Below are positions 34,929 through 42,557 of a DNA stretch of 64,000 bases, piece by piece. The position numbers were made by a program, and so were the translations under genes. The stretch spans positions 682,001 through 746,000 of the forward strand of contig NC_015730.1 of assembly GCF_000154785.2 (NCBI RefSeq), in the 5' to 3' direction. The DNA is from Roseobacter litoralis Och 149 (GTDB taxonomy: Bacteria; Pseudomonadota; Alphaproteobacteria; Rhodobacterales; Rhodobacteraceae). Under the pieces are notes generated by a model. That model made no database searches. It was not told the origin of the DNA and saw only the letters and a list, made by a program, of their open reading frames with translations. Numbering within the stretch: the first letter of the stretch is position 1; each line of letters opens with the position of its first letter.

Positions 34929-36028
34929 GCAGGACGCTCCATCCAGCGGCTCACGAGTTTCAGCATGAGCGTTACGAAAATGACGATCAGGACGAGATAG
35001 ACCATCGCCAGCAAGGTCCCGTAGCCCACGTTCGAGCGGTCCCGGTATTCGCGGAATATGAAACTTGTCACGCTGTCGGTTGCCCCGCCGGGTCCTCCAG
35101 ATGTCACGTTAATGATGATATCGGCGAGCTTGAGTTTAAAGATAATGCGGATCACCACGGCTGTGACCGATACGGGCAGCATCAGGGGGAATATCACTTC
35201 GCGAAAGCTTTGCCAGCCGGATGCGCCATCGACTTTCGAGGCCTCTATGATTTCACGCGGCAGGGCCTGCAGACCAGCCAGCAGCATGATCATCATGAAG
35301 GGAATAAACGTCCATGCGTCCATGGCCATGATCATGAAGCGGGCGATCTCCGGGGTGCCAAAAAAGCTCGGTTCAATGCCCATTTCGCGCAACACGCGTG
35401 AGATCGGGCCAAAGCGGACCTCCAGCATGGATTTTCCGATCATCCACGACACGGCCACAGGGCTCAGCATCAGCGGCAGTAAAAACACCACACGGAAGAA
35501 CTTGCGCGCCCTGATCTGCGCGTTCAACAGCAGGGCCAGACCAAAGGCGATGACGTATTCCACACTGACCGCCAGCACGTAATAGACCATGTTTTTCAAC
35601 GCGTTCCAGTAAAACGTATCATTCCACATCTCGCGCATGTTGTCCCAGCCGTTGGGCTGCGGTCCATTGGGCGATGCAAGGTTCCAGTCGGTAAACGATA
35701 TATAAAGCGCAAAGAGCAGCGGAAAGACCACAAGGCTGATCACAAACAGGGCGGCGGGCAGCACGAAAAGCGTGCGTTTGCCCTTTTCACCATTCACGAT
35801 CACCTGAGCGGCACAAAGCGCCGTGGCCCAGAGCATATAGGCATAAAGCACGGGTCGCCACGTGTCGAAACCACTCGTCACGCGCCCGGTATCAAAGGCC
35901 ATTTGCCAGGCGGCCAGTGCTAAAAACAGCCCGGCGGATCCCCATACCAGTGCTTTGCCAACCCGCCTGCGCGTGTCGGAAATTGCGTCCGCCGTAACGG
36001 TGTGGAGAAGGTCGCCTTCGTTCGTCAT
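34925..36028 (-). CDS. ABC sugar transporter permease (MalF type)
   Basis: The 367-residue protein is a CUT1 permease with an N-terminal extension of two helices (about 25-75) and a six-helix core. The EAA loop is PREIIEASKVDGASGWQSF followed by REVIFPLMLPVSVTAVVIR. It forms the channel with the MalG-type partner (4-base overlap). The substrate is a sugar, presumably that of the surrounding catabolic genes. The gene's promoter must be in the 227 bases upstream, next to the divergent secreted-protein gene. Confidence 0.92.
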   Translation of the reverse strand: MTNEGDLLHTVTADAISDTRRRVGKALVWGSAGLFLALAAWQMAFDTGRVTSGFDTWRPVLYAYMLWATALCAAQVIVNGEKGKRTLFVLPAALFVISLVVFPLLFALYISFTDWNLASPNGPQPNGWDNMREMWNDTFYWNALKNMVYYVLAVSVEYVIAFGLALLLNAQIRARKFFRVVFLLPLMLSPVAVSWMIGKSMLEVRFGPISRVLREMGIEPSFFGTPEIARFMIMAMDAWTFIPFMMIMLLAGLQALPREIIEASKVDGASGWQSFREVIFPLMLPVSVTAVVIRIIFKLKLADIIINVTSGGPGGATDSVTSFIFREYRDRSNVGYGTLLAMVYLVLIVIFVTLMLKLVSRWMERPA

Positions 36029-36255
36029 ACCGGGACGTTAGCGAGGAAGTTGCTGACTGTTAAGGCGTAAAATAAACCTGAAGCTTTTGGGGTGCCTCGG
36101 TTCGAAAGACCCTCGGTTCTATCTTCCAAGAAAATATGCCCACGCCGACGGTCAACCGTAAAAGATTTCTTCAGACGGATTAGCTTCGGTAAAAATGCGA
36201 AAGGCTGTTACGGTCAGCGCAGGGCAAATTTTTGGCCCATTGAGGGAAGAGTAGA

Positions 36256-37542
36256 ATGATCAGAAGTCTTTACACTAAAGTGTTTTTTACCGCAGTTGGA
36301 TTGTTTCTCATTGGCGTTGGCGCGCCGTCGCCTGCCGTCGCGCAATCAGGGGGGTGGGTATCGTGCGGCGATGCAGGCGGTTGGTGCGTGATCAACACAA
36401 CTGATCCCGTGCGTCTTCGTTACGGCAGCGGCGAGGACTGGACTATTACGACGGCAGGCGTGGGACGGGATGGCGGACTTATTCCCTGCAATAACAGCTT
36501 GGGCAACGTCAAACCCGGCGCAAAGACCTGCGAATACCAGATATTGACGGGGATGGACCAGTATGTCGCCGAGAATACCTATAAATGCGGCACAGAAGGG
36601 ACAAATTGCTTTGTAAATGGCGACAAGGACCGACCCTATTACATGAAGTATGGGACGGATGATGCGTGGATCATGGTTCCTGTGGCCCCCAATGCACAGG
36701 GGAATGTCGCATGCAGCATACACACCTTTGGATATGACCCGGTCCCAAACGTCCATAAGCACTGTGAAGCAGGCATTGAGTATTCTGACATTACCGGTTG
36801 GGAAATCTGCTCTGGCGGCGAAAGGCCCTGCACGACCGACAAATCTGTTGTTCAGTTGGTGCGCTATGGTCAAGGCAACGATGGCAGCAACCATACGTAT
36901 CGCGAGGTCGCTGCCAACAAGGTAAATTGTGGGCTGGACACATTTGTTGTGGACCCGATGAACAACGTTGTAAAATCATGCTATGTCGCGACAGTCCCGG
37001 ATGACTCACTCGAAATTATTTCTGTCAAAGGTCAGTGGAAGCAGATCATAGGGCATAATGACAAGATGGCTTTTAAAACGGCTATTGGCGTTACTGGAAG
37101 CCGAGCGGACACAAAGACGTCGGAGTGGAACCTTTCGGTCACGACCGCCATTGAAGCTGAAGCAAACGCGCTCTTCGCAAAGCAAACGACCTCTTTATCC
37201 TTCACGGCGTCGGGTGGAGAGTCGCGTTCATTGACCGAGGCACTGGAACAATCGACTCTTCAGGAGTTATCGGTTTCCTGCACAGCCAGGAACGGTGAAG
37301 TGAACGTCGGGTTATTTCAATGGACATATGAAGTGGAGGAAAACTGCGCGGTTTCCGGCACCTGTGCCAGCTCCTCAAGTATCCAAACACGCGATACATG
37401 GTGCGTGTTCCATCCGGATATTTCTCTGATTAAGTTTCGGCCTGTCTGTCGCCCGGGCTGCTGTGCAAACAGGAATTGCACGACCTGTATGACTGAGCCT
37501 GAAGCCTGCACGGTCATGATCAATCCGCAATTCGCCGACTAA
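36256..37542 (+). CDS. Cysteine-rich secreted protein with three repeated modules and a possible pore-forming C-terminal domain
   Basis: The 428-residue protein has a signal peptide (MIRSLYTKVFFTAVGLFLIG, cleavage near AVAQS). The mature part has three repeats of a 65-70 residue Cys-containing module (WVSCGDAGGWCVINTTDPVR then YGSGEDW; KCGTEGTNCFVNGD then MKYG; WEICSGGERPCTTDK then VRYG). Each starts with a C-x5-8-C pair, carries a (V/M)(R/K)YG-type strand and ends in a later Cys. After about residue 250 follows a Ser/Thr-rich alternating stretch (WNLSVTTAIEAEANALF and TSLSFTASGGESRSLTEALE) reminiscent of beta-hairpin pore-forming toxins, and finally a Cys-cluster (PVCRPGCCANRNCTTCM). The gene points opposite to the split sugar-importer genes around it. 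Function unknown; the pore-former idea is inference. Confidence 0.6.
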   Translation: MIRSLYTKVFFTAVGLFLIGVGAPSPAVAQSGGWVSCGDAGGWCVINTTDPVRLRYGSGEDWTITTAGVGRDGGLIPCNNSLGNVKPGAKTCEYQILTGMDQYVAENTYKCGTEGTNCFVNGDKDRPYYMKYGTDDAWIMVPVAPNAQGNVACSIHTFGYDPVPNVHKHCEAGIEYSDITGWEICSGGERPCTTDKSVVQLVRYGQGNDGSNHTYREVAANKVNCGLDTFVVDPMNNVVKSCYVATVPDDSLEIISVKGQWKQIIGHNDKMAFKTAIGVTGSRADTKTSEWNLSVTTAIEAEANALFAKQTTSLSFTASGGESRSLTEALEQSTLQELSVSCTARNGEVNVGLFQWTYEVEENCAVSGTCASSSSIQTRDTWCVFHPDISLIKFRPVCRPGCCANRNCTTCMTEPEACTVMINPQFAD

Positions 37543-37625
37543 CCCGGTGACATTAATTTGAGAGTGAGTGTTAATGGGCCGTTCTGCAATGGGCGGCGGC
37601 TTTGTAAAAACTGCTTTTGACAACT

Positions 37626-37673
37626 GCGCTAACGCCTGAGGGCATTTTTGCGCTAACGCCTGAGGGCATTTTT
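37626..37673 (+). repeat. Perfect 24-base tandem duplication with T-run
   Basis: The unit GCGCTAACGCCTGAGGGCATTTTT (24 bases) occurs twice in direct succession. Each copy has a short hairpin (GCC/GGC) followed by five T residues, so the pair could act as weak terminators after the secreted-protein gene, ahead of the stronger one at 37731. Confidence 0.85.
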
Positions 37674-37730
37674 ATGAACGTTTGATCGCGCGTCAGGTGT
37701 TGCACCATGCGGCCATCAGGTGACACAATA

Positions 37731-37764
37731 AAAAACGGCGCGGTGTAAAAACCGCGCCGTTTTT
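37731..37764. terminator. Bidirectional terminator between secreted-protein and binding-protein genes
   Basis: A perfect 13-bp stem (AAAACGGCGCGGT/ACCGCGCCGTTTT) with a 6-base loop is flanked by A and T runs on both sides. It ends the rightward secreted-protein transcript and the leftward binding-protein transcript, whose stop is 17 bases away. It therefore isolates the binding protein from the permease genes downstream. Confidence 0.9.
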
Positions 37765-37780
37765 GTAGCGTTGCGAAGGA

Positions 37781-39409
37781 TCAAAGACCCAGTGACGCCT
37801 TGTAAAGCGCGATCTGGCTGGCGCGGCCGATCTGGTCGGTGATCTTTTCCCAGGCGGCGGCAATCGCATCTGCCGTCTCCTGAGCGGAGCCGTATTGACC
37901 GGCATAGCCCTTGGCCAGTTCATCTTCGGCAACAGAGTAGTATTGGAAGATGCCCGGAATGCGCGGTTCAACTGCCGCATTGGGGTGGTTGTAGCTATCC
38001 GCATTCGAGCCCAGGTAATCCTCGACAAAGGCGCGGTCATAGCCTGCCTCTTCCCATTCTTCATACTGGAAGTGCGAATTCCGATAGGGCTGGAACCCGG
38101 TCGGATAGGCAGACGCCCAGAGCGAGATATCCTTGCCGCCCAGATGTGCGGCCACGGACCATGCCGCCTTTTTCTTCTTCTCGTCGCCCTCAACGGTGGC
38201 CATCACATAGACACCCCAGCCGATATAGGCGTTGTTGGGAGCCACGTTCGGCATTTCGTCCCATTGCCCGGCGGCGGTGTTCCAGACCTTTTCGCTGCCC
38301 GGGTTGATGCTGAAGCCGACGACGTCGCCCACGACAGATGTATCGGACGTGCGCGCCGAGGCACCAACATCGCCCCACCAGCTGATCATGCCGCCGGTGC
38401 CTGCAAGGAACTGCTGGAAGGCAGTTGTGCCGGGGTCTGCGTTGATCTGATCGGTGGGATATGCACCCGCTTCGATCAGATCCATCACGTCCTGAATCGC
38501 CTGAACGAAGGCTGGATTATTAACGCGTGGTTTCATCGTATCGGGATCAAACAGCCATGCCGGATCATCGGGGTGTTTGGCATAGGGAGCCGCCCTGTTT
38601 TCGAGGAAGTAGAACCCGAAACCGCCCCAACCCTTGAGCGGGTCCAGATACCCATGCGCGGGCAGACCGGTCAGCGGATCTTCCTTGCCTACAAGGTCTT
38701 TGGTGATTTGATTGACCTCTGGCCAGGTCGTTGGCACCTCTTGCCCGGTGATGGAATCCGCTCCGAAATAGTCCTTGCGATAGGCGAATGTATGCGTGTC
38801 GCCATCAATCGAGACGCGATATGTCTTGCCATCCCATGTACCCACGGGCGCTTTGAGGTAATCCACATAATCGTCCATGTCGATCTGCTCTTTGACCCAA
38901 TCGGGCATCTCCGATGCGAGGCCCTTGCCCAGCACGTCCCCCTCAAACGGAGCACCCATTTCGATGATGTCGAAATCCACCGTCCCTGTGGCAATCGACT
39001 GTTGCAGTCGGGCGTTGTAATCGGCCTGTGCAAGGTCGATCCAGTTGATCTTGGCCCCTGTGTAATCCTCCCATGCCCGCAGGAAACCACGGAAGATAAA
39101 GTTGTGCTGGTTCTGGTTGTTCAGCCCCATGAAGGTCAGCTCAACCCCTTCGAACTCGCCTTCGGCCACATTCGCCTTGGTGCCTTCGAGGCACATCGCA
39201 CCGACTTTCTGATAGTCGCTGTCCGTCGGCGTTCCCATGCCCACGCCGGGGATTTTCAGGATGTCGGCACGCACATTCCCGTGCCCGTCCGCCATTGCGG
39301 CCCCTTTTGGCATCATGGCCATGGCGCCGACTGCGGCGGTGCCTTTGAGCATCTGGCGGCGGTTCATTTTTTGCGCCGCGCGGATGTAATTGTAAAGTTC
39401 GACCTTCAT
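37781..39409 (-). CDS. ABC sugar transporter substrate-binding protein
   Basis: A large, 542-residue, family 1 extracellular solute-binding protein. A twin-arginine-type export signal (MNRRQMLKGTAAVGAMAMMP after a short N-terminal extension) precedes the mature fold, which includes VELTFMGLNNQNQHNFIFRG, YVDYLKAPVGTWDGKTYRVS and GWGVYVMATVEGDEKKKKAA. It would bind the imported sugar in the periplasm. A GGGAGGACACCT is at the correct spacing before the ATG at 39409, deciding this start over the internal Met before NRRQ. It is divergent from the ATPase gene and separated from its permeases by the terminator and the inserted secreted-protein gene. Confidence 0.9.
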   Translation of the reverse strand: MKVELYNYIRAAQKMNRRQMLKGTAAVGAMAMMPKGAAMADGHGNVRADILKIPGVGMGTPTDSDYQKVGAMCLEGTKANVAEGEFEGVELTFMGLNNQNQHNFIFRGFLRAWEDYTGAKINWIDLAQADYNARLQQSIATGTVDFDIIEMGAPFEGDVLGKGLASEMPDWVKEQIDMDDYVDYLKAPVGTWDGKTYRVSIDGDTHTFAYRKDYFGADSITGQEVPTTWPEVNQITKDLVGKEDPLTGLPAHGYLDPLKGWGGFGFYFLENRAAPYAKHPDDPAWLFDPDTMKPRVNNPAFVQAIQDVMDLIEAGAYPTDQINADPGTTAFQQFLAGTGGMISWWGDVGASARTSDTSVVGDVVGFSINPGSEKVWNTAAGQWDEMPNVAPNNAYIGWGVYVMATVEGDEKKKKAAWSVAAHLGGKDISLWASAYPTGFQPYRNSHFQYEEWEEAGYDRAFVEDYLGSNADSYNHPNAAVEPRIPGIFQYYSVAEDELAKGYAGQYGSAQETADAIAAAWEKITDQIGRASQIALYKASLGL

Positions 39410-39626
39410 AGGTGTCCTCCCTGGAAGTAAATCAGATCTGCTAAAACGGGAAGGCGGCAGATATCTCGGCCATCAAACTGATTTGATTGACCGGCACCGT
39501 AAGCTCCCCCATCAAGACGCGAGTATGGTCGAGAAATACGTTTAGTCAACAAAAGGTGTCTGACCCCGTGGACAGCGAATTTTTCATTGTTTAGCATCGC
39601 CTTAATTCAGGGGGAGTGGAAACGGC

Positions 39627-40664
39627 ATGGCTGACGTCAGGATCACAGATATCCGTAAATCATACGGGTCTGTCGAGGTCATTCGTGACCTGAATGTCGA
39701 TATCGCGGATGGTGAGTTTGTGGCGCTGGTCGGTCCGTCAGGTTGCGGGAAATCGACGCTTTTGCGCATGATCGCCGGGCTTGAGCCGATCAACGGTGGG
39801 ACGATTTCCATCGGGGACCGTGTGGTGAATAACCTGCCCCCCGCGCAGCGCGACATCGCCATGGTATTCCAGACCTATGCGCTTTATCCGCATAAATCCG
39901 TGGCCGAGAACATGGGCTTTGCGCTCAAGGTCGCTAAAACCGACCGCGCCGAGATCGACCGCCGGGTCAAAGAAGCGGCAGAAATCCTCAGCCTCACCGA
40001 CTATCTGGACCGCAAGCCAAGGCATCTGTCCGGTGGGCAACGTCAGAGGGTGGCGATGGGGCGCGCCATCGTGCGCGATCCGCAGGTTTTTCTTTTCGAT
40101 GAGCCTTTGTCAAACCTTGACGCCAAATTGCGCATTCAGATGCGCACCGAGATCAAGGAACTGCACCAGCGGCTCAAGACAACGACTGTTTTCGTCACCC
40201 ATGATCAGATTGAGGCAATGACCCTCGCTGACCGCATCGTCGTGATGCAGGGCGGATTGATCGAACAGGTCGGCACACCGCTTGATCTATACGACAACCC
40301 GACCAATGAATTCGTGGCAACTTTCATTGGTGCGCCGTCGATGAACCTGCTGTCCGCCGAGCTTGAGGGCGGGCAAATTCGCATCGGGGATCATCTGTTC
40401 GCGGGGCCCTCAGGCTCTGGCAAGGTCAACCTTGGGGTGCGGCCCGAACATCTGATCCTGTCGGATGACGGTTTGCCCATGGAGGTCAAAGTGGTCGAAC
40501 CGACCGGGTCGGAAACCATGGTGTTCTTGCGCTACGCAGGTCAGGATGTGACGGCAGTGTTCCGCGAGCGTCATGCCTTTGAGCCGGGCAGCACCATTCA
40601 TCTGAAGCCAGACCCGGACCGCCTGCATTGTTTCGACGCAGAAACTGGCCAAAGGATGGTTTGA
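39627..40664 (+). CDS. ABC transporter ATP-binding protein (MalK/UgpC type)
   Basis: A 345-residue CUT1-type ATPase. Walker A is [16 protein letters not shown], the Q-loop is in [15 protein letters not shown], the signature is [17 protein letters not shown], Walker B is [16 protein letters not shown], and the H-loop is [10 protein letters not shown]. The C-terminal 100 residues form the OB-type regulatory domain ([14 protein letters not shown]). It powers the sugar importer encoded in pieces at 34.0-36.0 and 37.8-39.4 kb. It starts after GGGGGAG. The FucU-type and ribokinase-type genes follow on the same strand, probably as one transcript. Confidence 0.95.
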   Translation: MADVRITDIRKSYGSVEVIRDLNVDIADGEFVALVGPSGCGKSTLLRMIAGLEPINGGTISIGDRVVNNLPPAQRDIAMVFQTYALYPHKSVAENMGFALKVAKTDRAEIDRRVKEAAEILSLTDYLDRKPRHLSGGQRQRVAMGRAIVRDPQVFLFDEPLSNLDAKLRIQMRTEIKELHQRLKTTTVFVTHDQIEAMTLADRIVVMQGGLIEQVGTPLDLYDNPTNEFVATFIGAPSMNLLSAELEGGQIRIGDHLFAGPSGSGKVNLGVRPEHLILSDDGLPMEVKVVEPTGSETMVFLRYAGQDVTAVFRERHAFEPGSTIHLKPDPDRLHCFDAETGQRMV

Positions 40665-40769
40665 CCCGATGATGCCGGATCGTTGGGCTGTGTTGAAGTG
40701 GTGATCCATACCGCCATTGGAGCGCCCTTTTGAGCAGGTTTTGGCGCAATAATAGAAAGGACGTAACCC

Positions 40770-41216
40770 ATGTTGAAAGGAATTGATCCCATCTTGAATG
40801 CGGAAGTGCTTTTTGCACTGCGCGCAATGGGGCATGGCGATGATCTGATCATTGCGGATACAAATTTCCCCTCTGACAGTGTCGCGAGGGATACTGTGCT
40901 GGGAAAAATCCTGCGCATCGACAGGCCTGCCGCCGAAGTGGTGCGCGCTGTGCTGTCCGTTTATCCGATTGATACATTCGTCGATGATGCCGCCGCCCGG
41001 ATGGAGGTTGTGGATGAGCCAGACACCATCCTGCCCGTCATGCAGGAGGTTCAGCATGAGGTCTCTGCAGCTGGCGGGCCGACAATGTTGAGCATCGAAC
41101 GTTTTGCCTTTTACGACCGATCCAAGAAAGCCTATGCGGTGATCCAGACCGGCGAGCGGCGGTTTTACGGCTGTTTCGCCTTTCGCAAAGGCGTTGTTCC
41201 ACCGGATGCGTCATAG
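40770..41216 (+). CDS. fucU: RbsD/FucU-family sugar mutarotase (L-fucose mutarotase type)
   Basis: The 148-residue protein matches FucU in length and motifs: MLKGIDPILNAEVLFALRAM at the N-terminus, the catalytic His in AMGHGDDLIIADTNFP, FAFYDRSKKAYAVIQTGERR, and the C-terminal tail with Tyr-Gly. It interconverts alpha and beta anomers of L-fucose or ribose after import. An AGAAAGGA ribosome binding site precedes the ATG. The ribokinase-like gene follows with only the stop codon between. A link to L-fucose fits the aldose dehydrogenase and lactonase, but ribose cannot be excluded. Confidence 0.88.
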   Translation: MLKGIDPILNAEVLFALRAMGHGDDLIIADTNFPSDSVARDTVLGKILRIDRPAAEVVRAVLSVYPIDTFVDDAAARMEVVDEPDTILPVMQEVQHEVSAAGGPTMLSIERFAFYDRSKKAYAVIQTGERRFYGCFAFRKGVVPPDAS

Positions 41217-42119
41217 ATGAGCCGGGTCGTTATTCTGGGCGTCTTTGTGGCCGATACGGCCTACCGCGCGGACCGCATGCCAAAGATGGGCGAAACGATC
41301 ATGGGCAAGTCCTTTGCCCTTGGTCCGGGCGGCAAAGGGTCCAATCAGGCCGTGGCATCTGCGCGGCTGGGGGCTGAAACACATCTGATTTCGCGGCTCG
41401 GGCAAGATGATTTTGGCCGGTTGGCGTTGGAGACTTGGCGCGCGGCAGGTGTCACCCCGCATGTAATCCAGATGGCGGACAGCTATACCGGTGCCGCGCA
41501 TATCTTTATCGAAGAAAGCACCGGCGACAATGCGATCATCATCGCGCCCGGTGCTGCGGCCTTTATCAGCGGGCAGGATGTGCAGGCGCAGGCGGATTTG
41601 ATCCAAAGCGCGGATGTCTTTGTAACGCAGCTTGAGCAACCGATGGATGCAGCAGTCAGGGCGCTTGAAATCGCGCGAACTGCCAATGTGGTGACGGTGT
41701 TGAACCCCGCACCCGCCGCCGAGTTGCCGCCCGACATGCTTGCGCTTTGCGACTACATCACGCCCAATGAAACCGAATGCGAGGCACTTACCGGCATTGC
41801 CGTTACAGACGCGCGCAGCGCACAGAAAGCCTGTGATACTTTGTCAGAAATGGGTGTCGGCAGGCCAATTATCACGATGGGTGAACAAGGCGCTTATCTC
41901 GCAGGGCACGGTTTCGTTCCTGCGGTGCATGCAGGTCCGGTCGTGGAAACGACAGGTGCGGGAGATGCCTTTAACGGCGCATTTGCGGCCGCTCTCTCCG
42001 AAGGAAAATCGGCAGAGGTGGCGGTGCATTATGGATGCGTGACGGCAGGAATATCCGTGACACGGCCCGGAACCGCACCCGCCATGCCAACGCGGGCAGA
42101 GGTTGAGGCGCTGTTGTAA
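41217..42119 (+). CDS. Ribokinase-like PfkB carbohydrate kinase
   Basis: A 300-residue PfkB kinase. GPGGKGSNQAVASARLGAE is the substrate-binding loop, and ETTGAGDAFNGAFAAALSEG holds the GAGD catalytic motif. An NPAPAAELP segment and ITPNETECEALTG follow the ribokinase pattern. It phosphorylates ribose or a related sugar in the cytoplasm. It starts on the base after the mutarotase stop, which supports a mutarotase-kinase pair. A second, shorter PfkB kinase gene at 23.1 kb shares the locus. The substrate is not fixed by sequence. Confidence 0.87.
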   Translation: MSRVVILGVFVADTAYRADRMPKMGETIMGKSFALGPGGKGSNQAVASARLGAETHLISRLGQDDFGRLALETWRAAGVTPHVIQMADSYTGAAHIFIEESTGDNAIIIAPGAAAFISGQDVQAQADLIQSADVFVTQLEQPMDAAVRALEIARTANVVTVLNPAPAAELPPDMLALCDYITPNETECEALTGIAVTDARSAQKACDTLSEMGVGRPIITMGEQGAYLAGHGFVPAVHAGPVVETTGAGDAFNGAFAAALSEGKSAEVAVHYGCVTAGISVTRPGTAPAMPTRAEVEALL

Positions 42120-42557
42120 GCCGCGCAGTTATCTGCAGCAACGCAGCAGCTGGGTTTGAGAGGGCAGTGGTTTCGCCTGAGTCGGGGGCGTCTGCCAACG
42201 CGCTGCTGCACTCAAAATGATCGTATGTTTTGACAGCTTGAGCCACGTCTTTTTGGTGCTCAAGGGGCTGGGTGCGCTACGTGTAAGAAAGAGCGTCACA
42301 TGAGTGCCAACCCTATGCCGTGTATGTGAAAAATAGCGGACCGCGCTATCGTTTACGCGATATTTTCCAGCACTGCCGTATCCCATCTTCAAAGGATGTG
42401 CCTCAGGCATTCGACTTCCAGCGCTGGCCCCCGGCGGCAAGCTCGTGCCCATGCCAGTTTGACTCAAAGCACTATTTATGGTTGTGTTAACCTTTAGATT
42501 GCTGCCATTTCTCACCGTTATTTTTCTCTGAGCAAGAATTGCGAAGGTGTTTGGCCT
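42120..42557. other. Intergenic region upstream of the giant operon
   Basis: These 438 bases separate the ribokinase-like gene from the first giant gene. They contain one imperfect inverted repeat (CTTGAGCCAC at 42237-42246 with GTGCTCAAG at 42256-42264) around a T-rich loop. No gene, tRNA or clear terminator was recognised. The promoter for the giant operon is presumably here. Confidence 0.5.

Noticed and set aside
37895..39430. A 511-residue open frame opposite the ABC binding protein
   Set aside because: Antisense shadow of a clear binding-protein gene with signal peptide and ribosome binding site.
42120..42557. tRNA or small RNA in the region before the giant operon
   Set aside because: No cloverleaf or anticodon arm was found; the only structure is one imperfect inverted repeat.
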